From assembly GCA_030062745.1 (NCBI GenBank), contig CP099839.1, positions 13,996,044 to 14,060,043 of the forward strand: a DNA stretch of 64,000 bases, given 5' to 3'. Both the position numbers and the translations under genes were made by a program. The notes below the pieces were generated by a model. That model searched no databases. It worked only from the letters and a program-made list of their open reading frames with translations, and was not told the DNA's origin. This document shows positions 50,901 to 61,500 of the stretch, piece after piece. Origin of the DNA: Capitulum mitella. Lineage: Eukaryota > Arthropoda > Thecostraca > Pollicipedomorpha > Pollicipedidae. The first letter of the stretch is position 1, and each line of letters opens with the position of its first letter.

Positions 50901-53900
50901 GTAACTGTATGTAACACGTTACATCATCCCAACTGTAGGCAGCCACGTCGCGAAACTCCCCGTCCTCAAAACAGAGCCCCAGCACCGAGAAACGGTCGCG
51001 CTCGGACCGACGACCGGACGGCCCGAACGCCAGCGGCCGACGGCGGCGCAGACTCGACTCACGTCGGCGGCGTTCCAGACTTTGATGGAGCGGTCCTGGG
51101 AGCCGCTGTATATGAGGCCGGCTCCGCCCCAACGCAGGCACGTCACCGACTGCGTGTGGCTGGTCAGGATGCGCACGCACTGCTGAAGCTGGGCGTCCCA
51201 CAGGCGCACGTCGCCGTCCTTCGAGCTGGAGGCCAGCAGCCGGCATCGGCCCGTCTCCGAGCTGGGCGCGGGGGGCTCAGTCAGCGGCAACCGGAACAAG
51301 ACAGCGCCTTGTCACTTTCGGATGGCAAAGCGAACAGAACGCAGCCCACACTACAGGATAAAGTCGCTGAAGCCCGACAAAGGACCACCTAAAGCACTGA
51401 CAACAGCCAGATCTTGAATCTTTAACGCTTACGGTCGTGATCGCTTAAAATTTCTGCTTGTTTCACGTTGAATTCGCGCCAGTCGCTACATAACCGTATT
51501 ATACTTTAAGCGTCCGGCAAAAGAATTAAGGAAAATAAACAAATAAATAAACAAAAAATAAGTAAAGAATCGCAGGACTCTAATGACAAGGCACCAACCT
51601 ATGTAACGGCTGCCAGCAGATGTGCGTGATCCACTGTTTGTGTCCGGTCAGAGGTTTGCCGTGCTGTTTGCCAGTGGTCGGGTCCCAGAGTCGCACCTCG
51701 CCTGCCTTACAGCCGGAGGCCAGGAGACGACAGTCCGGCGACCAGGCGATACACAGCACCCAGTGACGGTGGCCTGGCGGGGTCACGCACCGTCTGGGGT
51801 CACAGGGAACACCAGGCCATACACAGCACCCAGTGACGGTAGCCTGGCGGGACCACAAAACAGACATCGGGCAGAACCTGGTTCCACAACTCTGCTGACG
51901 ACATCCATTCAAAAACTGGAACTCATTGCAAAAGGACAGCCCTAATTCGCGACGTCTGACGTCGCGACTTACGAAGACAATGAAGCGGTATACGGCAACG
52001 ACTGCGATACTGGTTACTACCACCGAAACACGTAGTCCTGCAAACAGAATGGTTGCGAATCATATACCTGTGCAAGTAATATGGTCGCGAGTTACAGCCG
52101 AGACTGCGACGCCGTTCCAGCGTGCGGTTCACCTGTGCAGGTGTGCAGCGGCGCAGCATCTCCACGGACAGCCGGGACTGTGAACGCCGTCACAGGGCGC
52201 GGCTCACCTGAGCAGGTGTGCAGCGGCGTCTCCGTGGACACGTCCCAGAAGCGGACCGTCTTGTCGCCCGAGCCGCTGGCCAGGCAGCGACCATCCGGTG
52301 AGAAGCGCGCTGCGATCACCGCCTCGGCGTGGCCCGGGATCGAGCTGCCGGCGCATGTCGAGGTCAGCACGTCGTGGCGGGGTCTGGGGCGGGTCATAAA
52401 TGGGTCGAGATTGGTCAGAATCCGGCTCGGTCTCGGTCGGTTCAGTGGTCAGCATCGATCTCCGGGACAAAGGACCACCAAGGACAGTCAGTCAGCTCAA
52501 AACATGGCCATACGGGCCAGTATCAGCACAATGTACGCACAGGGTAGGGTCAAGAAAGGTCGGGGTTTGGTGAGTGTATGTTGGGTAATATGGAGGACAT
52601 GAAGGGTCAGTGATGGTTCAGAGCGCACTCAAGTTTGACTCTCTTGGGACATGGAGGGTCAAAGCCGGGTCACGGCCGCGTTTTTCGTCCACTCCCAATA
52701 TCCCGAAGATAATCTGCCAAGTGGACGCCTTAATGAGACTTAAGCACAAAAGAGCAAATTCTTGTGGATTGGAGCACATCTTTAACCCGCCCCCGACTGG
52801 CAGTCGGCGCCATGCACGTCCGACTAGGGCGAGGGCGGTTGGCCGTCCCCCCTTTAAATTACGAAGGGCTGGTCGCACAATAAAAATAAGCACACCGTTG
52901 GAAAGTTCGTGGCGAGTAGAACTGGAAACTGATCTCGTTCTTAGTTTTGGATGATACGCAAGCCATTTGCGTCCGATATCTTTTTCTCATGGCCAACAGC
53001 ATGAGACCAAAAAACAGCCTGAATCTCACGGGCTGTGACTAATTAAGTCTAGGTAAAGACGTCAGCAGACAGGTAAAAGTCCGCACATGTCGATACAAGT
53101 ATAATTCCTCTGACTTGTTTGATATATACGCGGAAACACTGAGATAAAGACACGGCGATTTTCGCACCGACTGCCGGCGGGCACCGCAACCGAATGCGGT
53201 ATGAATTAACGGGAACGAATTTTAGAGTTCTTTTTTTTCGCGAAATAAGCCTTTCCAAGTGTTATGTTTTGATCCTAGTGGTTCTTATGATGGTTTATCG
53301 TGCTTTAATTTCGAAAAAATCAATAGTTATCAATCTTCACCACTGGTGGAACTTTAATCGCGAGAGCCTTCTTATTTCCAAATTACGCAATTTTAGGATT
53401 TTTTTTTGCTTTTCGGTATGATTCGCACTTGTTGGAGCCAATTCTACCATTTTCTACCCCATCTGAGTCATTCATCGCCGATTTTGATGGCAGTGCATTT
53501 CGACCCATAACAGTTATTCGTGGCCTGACCTCAGGTCAGTAGTCGGAAGTCAGTGAAACTTTGCCTGCTGACGAAAACTGAATGTCTGGATCTGCCCACA
53601 CTCAAATTGTAAGAAAAAACCCGTCAATTTTCGAAAAAAGTCGACATGTGTTGAAAACGGGCTTGACCTTAGGTCAATGACCTAAAAAATTCCGAGAAAT
53701 TATGTAAGTGTCGTTATATTGACACTCATCTTATTATAAAATTAGATGAGTGTCAAGCTAGACGTCTGACTTGACCTGCGGTCAAAAATGTGATACAATA
53801 TGAAAAATGATCAAGGAAAAGGCAAACAAAGTTTCATGACGCTGCGTTTGTTCGTTCTCTCGCAATCTCGGAAAAACCTCACGGGAGAGGAGGCCAACCC

Positions 53901-55041
53901 CCCAGTCGGGGGTGGGATAACCGAAAAAGGGCTAGCAAAATGTAGCAGGCAGAGGGTACTCGTACTTCTTATTTACTAATAAAATACTTCAGAACCGTTT
54001 CTAAGTCATCGTGCTCCAAGCACTCACAAACAAAGTTTACAGCTATAGACGTAGCTTTCAAAAAGGGATTTGGATTGGGACGATGAAGTTGATGGTATGC
54101 ATTGCCACCAAGTCACTGGTGCGCAGAATGTGGTGCCACAGTATCTCACGTGGAACTCAGGTAACACTGAAGCCAACATGCTGTCAAAGGCCCACAACGG
54201 TACATGTACAACAAACCTGGAACGCTGAAGCATATCAAAATGGAAATATTTAAGATATTTTATCCCCTTCTCCAATGACCACAACAGTGACACGCGATGA
54301 GTAAGACTAGGACGGTGGACGTTCCGCTCATGGCGTGCATTTACCGCGATTACCAGTTACCTTGTGCACCGTGTCACGGCCCTGACCCTGAACACCGCCT
54401 GCGGCTGGTAGACGATATCGAGCACCTTCTCCGAGTCCACCGTTAACTGCTCTAGAGCCTGCTGCAGTGTAGATGTCACCTCAACCTCGCCCACGTAAAA
54501 CGCATATGGCACAGGCTCTTCCTCCTGAAAACGAGCAGTCAGTGCTTTATGGATACAATACAACACCTGGAGCTGCAAACATGGGTACAACACCCTGCAG
54601 GGTACATAAGATGGCTTGCTTACCAGCTTTATAGAATTCTAACATTAGCTCTATGGTGCTGAAAACATAGAAATGACATAAAATGGCTCTGGTGCCACCA
54701 CGTTTAAAAGCAATTTTATACATGTGGTACATGAAAGTATCCATGAATTGTGACATAAAGTGCAAAAAAAATATTGGAAATAATGTTTTCTTTCCACAAA
54801 GTCATGTTATTCCAGCTCTTCTGCACAAAGAACCCATTCAAAACAGTGATGTTTTGACATAACAAAGTACAAGAAGCACAGTGACACCAACCTTTTCCAG
54901 CAGAGCATTGCAGACTAGCTGCAGTTTCTCCTTTGTGATGGTAACTGGCAGATTAAATGGGGCACCAGCAATGTCCCCCATCTCAGACTTAAACTGGGCA
55001 AGGATCTGCCGAGTCTCCTCAAAGTCCATAGGTGTCCCCAT
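44935..55041 (-). CDS. NLE1: Notchless homolog (NLE1/Rsa4), complete, 11 coding exons
   Basis: Exons on the minus strand at 55041-54892, 54524-54361, 52344-52208, 51773-51599, 51261-51063, 50667-50532, 50414-50277, 49735-49618, 46324-46221, 45423-45297 and 44947-44935 join in phase with GT..AG introns into 1461 nt, 486 aa plus stop. The human protein is 485 aa. The product has an N-terminal NLE/ubiquitin-like domain (about 1-105) and eight WD repeats forming a propeller. Notchless/Rsa4 sits on pre-60S particles in the nucleolus and nucleus. There its N-terminal domain is pulled by the AAA+ ATPase midasin/Rea1, driving 60S maturation. It was first found as a modifier of Notch signalling. It is convergent with the ZNRF3-like gene, about 2.1 kb between stops. 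Exons 1-2 are of moderate GC and exons 3-10 very GC-rich. Confidence 0.96.
45297..45423 (-). CDS. NLE1: NLE1 exon 10: WD repeat 8
   Basis: Acceptor GCCGGCAG|TG completes GTG. Peptide [20 protein letters not shown] and [12 protein letters not shown], then SGGKDKLLR. The frame would stop two codons on (ATG TGA), but CGGAT|GTGAGT is a near-consensus donor in phase 2 and the family always ends LRIW, so a further tiny exon is expected. Confidence 0.93.
46221..46324 (-). CDS. NLE1: NLE1 exon 9: WD repeat 7
   Basis: Acceptor GTCGGCAG|G, donor CAAAG|GTACGG (phase 2 in, 1 out). Peptide [20 protein letters not shown] and [14 protein letters not shown]. The preceding intron (about 3.3 kb) carries a family-C element. 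Confidence 0.96.
48002..49227. mobile_element. Family C TTAA-ended element, copy 2 (NLE1 intron 8)
   Basis: Left end TTCACCCGCGCACGACCG; right end reversed TTAACCCGTCCCCGACTGAG with a preserved TTAA. Same orientation and interior as copies 1 and 3; longest copy at about 1.2 kb. Contains everted AGGTCA half-sites (TGACCTGAGGTCA near 49076). Confidence 0.78.
49618..49735 (-). CDS. NLE1: NLE1 exon 8: WD repeat 6
   Basis: Acceptor TTTCCTCAG|CG, donor GGAAA|GTAAGT (phase 1 in, 2 out). Peptide [20 protein letters not shown] and [18 protein letters not shown], a standard WD repeat with strong family identity ([20 protein letters not shown]). Confidence 0.96.
50150..50276 (-). repeat. TCTGACTGAGA repeats at the NLE1 exon 7 donor
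   Basis: Short degenerate units (TCTGACTGAGAGCT, TCTGACTGAGACG) fill the first 100 bp or so of intron 7, starting right after the donor. Confidence 0.6.
50277..50414 (-). CDS. NLE1: NLE1 exon 7: insert helix and SGSDDFT WD motif
   Basis: Acceptor TCTCAACAG|AT, donor CCATAG|GTTAGT (phase 1 in and out). The peptide runs from [16 protein letters not shown], the variable helix, to [16 protein letters not shown] and [20 protein letters not shown] is a hallmark of Notchless. The downstream intron starts with degenerate TCTGACTGAGA repeats. Confidence 0.94.
50532..50667 (-). CDS. NLE1: NLE1 exon 6: WD repeat 5 start
   Basis: Acceptor TTGGCAG|GGT, phase 0, donor TTCAG|GTACAG, phase 1. The peptide [20 protein letters not shown] then [12 protein letters not shown] is the family's [12 protein letters not shown] block, leading into the variable insert before WD5 closes. 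Confidence 0.95.
51063..51261 (-). CDS. NLE1: NLE1 exon 5: WD repeats 3-4
   Basis: Acceptor CGCCCAG|C, phase 2 in, 0 out, donor GAC|GTGAGT. Peptide motifs are [31 protein letters not shown], and [16 protein letters not shown]. The [13 protein letters not shown] stretch is nearly invariant in Notchless. Confidence 0.96.
51599..51773 (-). CDS. NLE1: NLE1 exon 4: WD repeat 2 and start of 3
   Basis: Acceptor CCGCCAG|GC completes GGC, giving [33 protein letters not shown] and [15 protein letters not shown], with donor CATAG|GTTGGT (phase 2). The GHRHWVL..SPD motif is diagnostic for Notchless. A near copy of this exon's 5' end and acceptor lies 70 bp upstream in the intron. Confidence 0.96.
51740..51860 (-). 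repeat. 70-bp duplication of the NLE1 exon 4 acceptor
   Basis: The plus-strand segment ACACAGCACCCAGTGACGGT and its flanks occur at 51751 and again at 51821. Each copy carries the CCGCCAG acceptor on the minus strand (cut positions 51773 and 51843). Confidence 0.88.
52125..52245 (-). repeat. 75-bp duplication of the NLE1 exon 3 donor
   Basis: The exon end CCGCTGCACACCTGCTCAG with GTGAGCCGC recurs 75 bp downstream as CCGCTGCACACCTGCACAG with GTGAACCGC (cut positions 52208 and 52133). Confidence 0.88.
52208..52344 (-). CDS. NLE1: NLE1 exon 3: WD repeat 1
   Basis: Acceptor GCCGGCAG|C completes AGC, giving [19 protein letters not shown], then [20 protein letters not shown] and LHTCS, with donor CTCAG|GTGAGC (phase 1). 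This is WD1 with its GH...WD spacing. A 75-bp downstream copy of the exon end and donor (52133) keeps the frame open. Confidence 0.95.
52782..53920. mobile_element. Family C TTAA-ended element, copy 3 (NLE1 intron 2)
   Basis: Left end TTAACCCGCCCCCGACTGGC with a preserved TTAA; right end reversed TTATCCCACCCCCGACTGGG. About 1.14 kb. With copies 1 and 2 it defines the family consensus TTAA + CCCGCCCCCGACTGGG. No coding capacity. Confidence 0.78.
54361..54524 (-). CDS. NLE1: NLE1 exon 2: rest of NLE domain
   Basis: Acceptor GTTTTCAG|GAG and donor ACAAG|GTAACT bound 54 codons plus two bases. The peptide [20 protein letters not shown] leads to [20 protein letters not shown] and RCT, the signature end of the NLE domain immediately before WD1. 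Confidence 0.95.
54892..55041 (-). CDS. NLE1: NLE1 exon 1: start of NLE/ubiquitin-like domain
   Basis: Fifty codons from ATG 55041 to donor AAAAG|GTTGGT, phase 0. [20 protein letters not shown] and [18 protein letters not shown] match the family's start, and the length fits. There is a good acceptor at 55061, just upstream of the ATG, so an upstream exon exists. A candidate ending at 55721 (CTTG|GTAAGA) would join in an open phase and could add an N-terminal extension. The family pattern favours starting here. Confidence 0.88.
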
Positions 55042-55720
55042 TGAGCTGATCAGTGTTTCAGCTGTACAGCAAAATAAATGGCTACTGAAATGCTGGAAGA
55101 TGCACAGACAATACTGTTGTTTACAAACCAACTACAAAACACAGCATCATCACTGGTCAGAAGTAGCTCAAAAAACTTGACTACAGAGCTTAACTGGAAA
55201 AAATAGAAAAGCAATGCTAAACATTCCAAATTAAAAACATAACCAGCTGTTGTGAACAACAACTGTGACACTATAGTAAAGTATTCCATCCCTCTGTTCA
55301 CAAGATTAGCTTCTTAGCCAAATGAATATCACAAAAAACTTATACTGCAAAAAAATTGCAAGGATTTCCCCAATCTTGATGTGGACATAAGCAGCAATAA
55401 CAAAAGCTCCTCCACTGTACACATTTCCTGTAACTTCCACCGACATACAAATGAAAGGCACTCCAGCATCCCGGAAACACTTAAAACACTTAAAACTCAC
55501 GCCATGCACTGCATGAATTTCCTTTCTCACAATATATTGTACTCATACCACATGGTAAAGCTGGAGACCAAGGTCAACTCTCGAAAAAAATAATGGAACA
55601 CTAACGGATTTTAACGCATTAATTCCCACCAGAAATTTGGCAAAACAGGTGGTTATTGTTTCCAATATCCCTCCAGCATAGTTGAAACTATTTTCATCCA
55701 TGTAACTAGATTATTCTTAC

Positions 55721-55811
55721 CAAGGCTCACCGCTCCGACGCACAAGCGATCTACGCGCTGCACACCTTTCACGCAGTCTGCTATCTCATCCAACACCACA
55801 TCAACACCCAT
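55721..55811 (-). other. NLE1: Possible NLE1 upstream exon (5' UTR or N-terminal extension)
   Basis: A consensus donor CTTG|GTAAGA ends at 55721, and its phase (1) fits the acceptor at 55061. From an in-frame ATG at 55811 the frame is open and joins NLE1 exon 1 to give an N-terminus about 37 residues longer than the family norm, starting MGVDVVLDEIADCVKGVQRV. It may simply be untranslated leader; the left boundary is a guess. Confidence 0.35.
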
Positions 55812-58372
55812 CAATCCACACCCACATCCAACACCCACCACAGGCTGCTCACCCTTGGAAAGCGGACAAAACAGCGCAGCAAACCCACTCGGTAACCGTT
55901 CTTTCACGTGGATTTGTGCGTTGATTTCGTGTTTAACGCGCCAAGGCGTTCTAGCTAAGATCAGACCACCATATTGAAAAACGGGTTCATGAGTGTGAGC
56001 ACCACATACAATGAAGCGTGTTTATTGGTCGTGTTTGGACATAAGGGATGTCTGTTGTCTGCAATGCCTACGTTTCTGTGCAAAACCTATGTACCAAAAT
56101 TTGAATCGGGTCTCTTTTTTTCAGCAGCGATTAAGTGTTATGTCGTCGCGGTCCAACACCGAGGTTATCGTTTTGTATAGTTTGTATGCTGCTTAAAGCT
56201 ATGGCGCTGTTTAGAAAGAATGGGCTTCACCATGGTCTCTTCACCCTCAAGAATTTTGGAACATTCAGTTTTGGCCTGTAGCCGGCCAAGCGCGCTCCCA
56301 CGGCAGCGTATGGACCCGACGTTGGGCATGGCCGCGAACGCCGTGGCCGGTAACTTTCTAATTAGCTCGCCGTTCTCTCGTCAGTTCTCGACGCTGTCAG
56401 GCCGTCACGTGGCTGACGGGTGGCTGGCTGGTGTCCATACGTTACTATACACCACCGTTCTCCGCGCAGGAAAAATCAGTTGTCGTGCATTCACCGGTTC
56501 CGCTCATGAGTCGTTCTGAAGCGAGCTGAGCAGGCATGGAGAACAAAGCCAACCCCATTTCCTGCATATCCCCAGCTACATGTGTATTTTGCCCTGAACA
56601 AAATGCTTTGACAAGTTGTATGCAAATGCAAATGCAAGTCGTACACTAAGCCCTAAAGTCAACGAAATGCTTTCGAAGCGAGCTCTCGCAACAAGAGGCT
56701 TCCTGCGGGCGCTACACGACTGTTCGATTGGCCACACATGGCTGGATAAGAACTATTCACAACGCTCCTCGCAAGGAGTCACGGAGCCTACTTTTTACGT
56801 TCACTCGACACTCGGTAACATAATGTGTAAACAAATGAACTCTGAAGGCCCCCTTTGCCATCGTCACCCTCTGCAGGGAAGCCAGGCAGTTCGCGGTCTG
56901 TGTTCCTTATTCAGACTCTTTATGATGCATTATGACGTTGGCTTAGGTCGTCCTTTGGTTGGTACAAGGCAGCGGGAGACCTTTCTAATCACTCACTGCT
57001 CGCGCTTCCTGACAAACCCAGCACGCTGCCTGCCCGTAAAAAAGGCTGAACGTGAAATCAGTGTATTGCATAACTGTCGCGTGACGGAAAACGCTACTGA
57101 GACAAACACCATACTGCATGCGCGGACACCAAAGCGGGAAAAAGTCATGGACTGCAAGTACTTGTCATAACAGATCCCAGGCAGTTTCTCGGTGGTTCAT
57201 GTCCACCCAGCCTTAATAAAAAATCGTTGAGCAATTCGGCAACGTTGGCTGCCCTTACGGACTTTTGATGCAGTGATGAATCGCTTCCATCACACAGCTT
57301 TAGAGTGGCCTATCAAAACGGCCTATCTAGTACGCGCGTAGCGAAAGCCGAGCAAACGAAGCAATTTGGCGGTTTACGCATCTGAGTTCACATACGAAGA
57401 GTCCCATACAGAGAAGTCACTTTTGGAAATGCTTGTGTGCGTGAGGGGGGGGGGGGCGGCAATACATAAACACTAGCTGGGAAGTACCAAACCATTTGTC
57501 GAGGGAGTGAGAGTGGTACCATTTCCTAGCATCTCATACGATGTCAAAGCATTGGGCGAGTACGACTAACGGACTCGGCAGGTGGGGAGAACTCTCTTCG
57601 AAGGCGCAGAACGATGCTACTGTGGATACCTGCCGATACTATGCTCGACTGTAATGCCGTTTAACTCATGTGCTGCACACAGTGCGGGATGGAACATCCC
57701 GGGTTTCGTCCGATGAACGCGTCTTGAGCCTGGCCAGCGAACACATCCCAAATGGAAAACTGGAATTCATTACTCTTGGTCAACCTAGCAATTGTCCAGC
57801 TTACTACGGGTCGAAGGCGCTCGGAAGGAAAAACGCCCGATTCCTGAGCTAACTGTGTCATAAAACAGCAAACCCTTCAAAATAAACAAACAGTTTAACT
57901 TTTCTGTAAACATGACTGGCTGTCGCGAAGACAAGACGACGGTCCTGAGGCAGCACAGCCCAAGTGCATGGAACTGTGAGGTAAATAATTAATCCGTACT
58001 AATACCACACCTGTTCCACCTGCTATTCCCGAACATTCTGCATAGCCGAGTTGTCTGAATAGCAATGGGGTCGCAAAATCGCCCAAATATCACCTTAAAA
58101 CCGTCGAGCGACTGCTAATTTAAAACAATCGACCAACAACACAAATACCTACATGACAGAAAATATCACCAACGAGTGACAAGTGACTAGTGCTGCAACT
58201 CCACTGCCTACGAATGCCCAGACTGCCCCGCGACCAGCACCACCCCACCGGGCACCAGCGCCCCTGCCCTGGGCACGGTGCCAGGACGGACCAGGCCGAC
58301 CTGACCGGCCGCCGGACCACCTCCGCGCGATCCGGTCCCGGTCCGCTCGCCGCCTGCGCCTGCCCGGGCCGC
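55812..58372. other. Intergenic region between the ERMP1-like 3' end and NLE1
   Basis: No domain-bearing frame. It probably contains the NLE1 promoter and the ERMP1-like 3' UTR. A G-run lies at about 57447. A moderately GC-rich patch at 56280-56430 might be promoter-proximal, but no element is identified. Confidence 0.4.
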
Positions 58373-58543
58373 CTACAGCCGGAGAGCCTCTAGCGCCGAG
58401 GAGAAGCCCACGCTGACAGTCCAGTCGGGCAGGCGTGCCAGCAGGGCGCGCAGCGGCTCGCCCTTGTGCTCGGCGCCGTGGATGTGGTGCCCGTTGATGA
58501 CGGCGTCCAGCAGGTAGTCGCCGGCGACGCGGTCGGACGACAC
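58373..58543 (-). CDS. ERMP1: ERMP1-like terminal exon: C-terminus and stop
   Basis: Acceptor CTCCCCAG|GTG, phase 0, 56 codons and TAG at 58375-58373. Peptide YLLDAVINGHHIHGAEHKGE then LRALLARLPDWTVSVGFSS; the family ends with a similar HYLxG...L..FPDWTF. The acceptor is preceded by a 27-bp-unit minisatellite. No poly(A) signal was recognised nearby. Confidence 0.88.
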   Translation of the reverse strand: MSSDRVAGDYLLDAVINGHHIHGAEHKGEPLRALLARLPDWTVSVGFSSALEALRL

Positions 58544-61500
58544 CTGGGGAGGGGACACAATGACAACGACGGCAGACACAGACAGACTGACGACAGCGGC
58601 AGGCAAATGACACAATGACCACGTTGGCAGACACTGACATACTGATCATGGCGGCATACACTTACAGATTGGAAACAACGGCAGACAAATGGCATAATGG
58701 CAACGTTGGCAGACAATGACAGGGTGATGACGACAGCGGACACTGGCACACTGACAACGGCTGCAGACAATGGCACACTAACAACGACGGCGCAATGACA
58801 CACTGAAAACGGCGGCAGACGCTGACAGACTGACGACGGCGTCAGATAAAGACGGACTGACAACAGTGGCAGACACTGGCAAACTGACAACGGCGGCAAA
58901 CAATGAAAGACTGACAGCGGTGACACACACTGGCAGACCAACAACGGCCGCAGACACTGAGATACTGACAACGGCGGCAGAAAAAAAAACTGAAAACGGC
59001 GGCAAACACTGACAGACTGGCAACGAAGACATACACTGACGAAATGACAACGTAGATAGAAATAAAAAAAAAACTGACAGGACTGGTCCAGGACGCAGAA
59101 CGTAACATTCAACCAGATAGGGGCAATGCAGGAAAAAACGTTTAAATCAAGAAAGAAAAATAAGGTAACCTTTAACATAGTCCACCAATTAGGCTCTGCA
59201 AAAAAGAAGAGATATGAAAAGTTAACGCCAAGGTTGGTACTACAGCCAAAACGGCAGATTTTCTGTTCCAATGACAACTTGGCACACATGTCATCGTCTA
59301 CAACAGTTCCCGCAAACAAAAACAAAAAACGGCAAATGACAAGAACAAATCCAAACCGACGCACGTCAGCGGCCGGCCCGGACCCACCTTGAGATCGGCC
59401 CAGACGACCCAGGGTGCGCTGCTCCTGCCCCAGGAGTAGTACAGGAAGTAGGTGGGCCTGCCCTGGAATTCCTGGCCGGTGAGCGGGCCGCCGTCGGCCA
59501 GGTTCCAGCGCAGCAGCTGCACGCCCGGCCGCGGCGACAGCTGCATCGTCATGTGGTCCGGCCCTGCGAGACCGGGTCCAGTCAGGCGGGATCCTGAAGG
59601 GATTCGGATCGGGACAGGGACTGGGACAGGGACGACAGGGACGAAGGAGGACGTTACGACGGACCGGCAGATGCGTCCAGGAAAGGAAAACATGGTGGCA
59701 GTCTGGGATTACCTGGTAATGACGTGCTTGTTTGGCGCTCTCCACAGAGGACAGAGACGAGACACACATGAGACACGGACTGACACTGCATGTCTCGGCG
59801 ATGGGGCAAACTGGATTTGGATACGATGGGAAAAATCACATACTGGAGTGGCTGTGGCTTCGGACATCACGTCCACGACAAAACGGCGGTACAGACTGAT
59901 CGCCCGCGTGAGCTCGGAGAAATGGGACCAGTGCGTCGCCACGTCCCAACGACACTCCGGGCGTCTAACTCACGTCCGGACAGTTTCCTGCCCAGCACGT
60001 GCCACCCGCCGCCTCCAGGCCCGGGGAGTCGGTCCAGCTCTACAGGACACAAGAGCTCACACCCAGAACGACATTTGCCCGCCACGTACCGTTCAACCTT
60101 ATCTTTCCCCAGAAATTCGAAACAACCCTGCAAAGCATAAGAGCTCGCAGCGAGGCAAGCGATGTCCCCCTCGCAGACGGTGTCCGGGGTGCCCGCTGTC
60201 AGTGGCGAGGTCAGCCTGTGGACGGTGTCCGAAGCGGGGGAGGGTACCCACCCTCATTGGCGGGGCCAGCCTTTGGACGGTGACCGGGGATGCTCGCTCC
60301 CAGTGGCGGGGTCAGCCTGTGGACAGTGTCCGGGGGTGCCCGATGTCAGTGGCGGGGTCAGCCTGTGGACGGTGACGGGGGTGCCCGTTCCAGTGGCGGG
60401 GTCAGCCTGGGGACGGTGACGGGGGTGCCTGCTGTCAGTGGCGGGGTCAGCCTGCGGACGGGGACCGGGGGTGCCTGCTGTCAGTGGCGGGGTCAGCCTG
60501 CGGACGGTGACGGGGGGTGCCTGCTGTCAGTGGCGGGGTCAGCCTGTGGACGGTGACCGGGGATGCCCGCTCCCAGTGGCGGGGTCAGCCTGCGGACGGT
60601 GACCGGGGGGTGCCTGCTGTCAGTGGCGGGGTCAGCCTGCGGACGGTGACGGGGGGTGCCCGCTCCCAGTGGCGGGGTCAGCCTGTGGACGGTGACCGGG
60701 GGGTGCCCGCTCCCAGTGGCGGGGTCAGCCTGCGGACGGTGACGGGGGGTGCCTGCTGTCAGTGGCGGGGTCAGCCTGCGGACGGTGACCGGGGGGTGCC
60801 TGCTGTCAGTGGCGGGGTCAGCCTGAGGACGGAGACTCACCGGTGATGTTGAAGTGGACCCGCCGCACGCCGTCCGGCCGGCTCTCGACACTGGTGCTGT
60901 AGACCAGAGGCACGGCGAACTTGGGCGCCGGACCCCGGATATAGCTATTCAGGCTGGAACCATACCGAACCCCAACGATGACGGCGAGACTGCACCGGGT
61001 AATCACCCACATGACACTGGACGATAGCTATTTTCGTTTTCTTTTGCCGATTTCACGCGTTCATGTGGAAGGCAGAGTCTACAGAGCCAAAATGACCATC
61101 CATCACACGACCCATTGGGTGCCAAAGGCCGTCACAACCGAAACTCCATGTGCGCATCTCCATGTCACACTGACCGAAAATGAAGCATCACCATTCGCGA
61201 CAGATGCAAACATCCGTGAGAATATGTTCGGAGCCAAACTCCACGAGGCATCAAATAGACAACACCTCAGCAGGCCTTCCGTCCGCAGCACCGCAGTCCC
61301 GCCACGGGCCAACACGAGACACGCCGTGCCGAGTGCGGTACTCACTAGACGCGCCTCTTGAACGGATAGTAGTAGGGCACGCCGCAGTAGAGCTCGCGCT
61401 CGCAGTCGTCGGCCGTGTTGTGCGCCGCGGCCAGCTCGGGCAGCGCCGGCAGCAGCGTGCGGGGGCTGTTCCGGTCCAGGTTAATCACCATGAAGCCCGA

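Noticed and set aside
58390-59769. 459-codon open frame on the minus strand
   Set aside because: Its middle is the 27-bp minisatellite and its ends are off-frame readings of two ERMP1-like exons; the true exons use other phases.
60162-60891. Repeat frames (QWRGQPVDGDRG and similar)
   Set aside because: Products of the 47-bp array in an intron; 47 is not a multiple of three, so the peptide cycles through phases.
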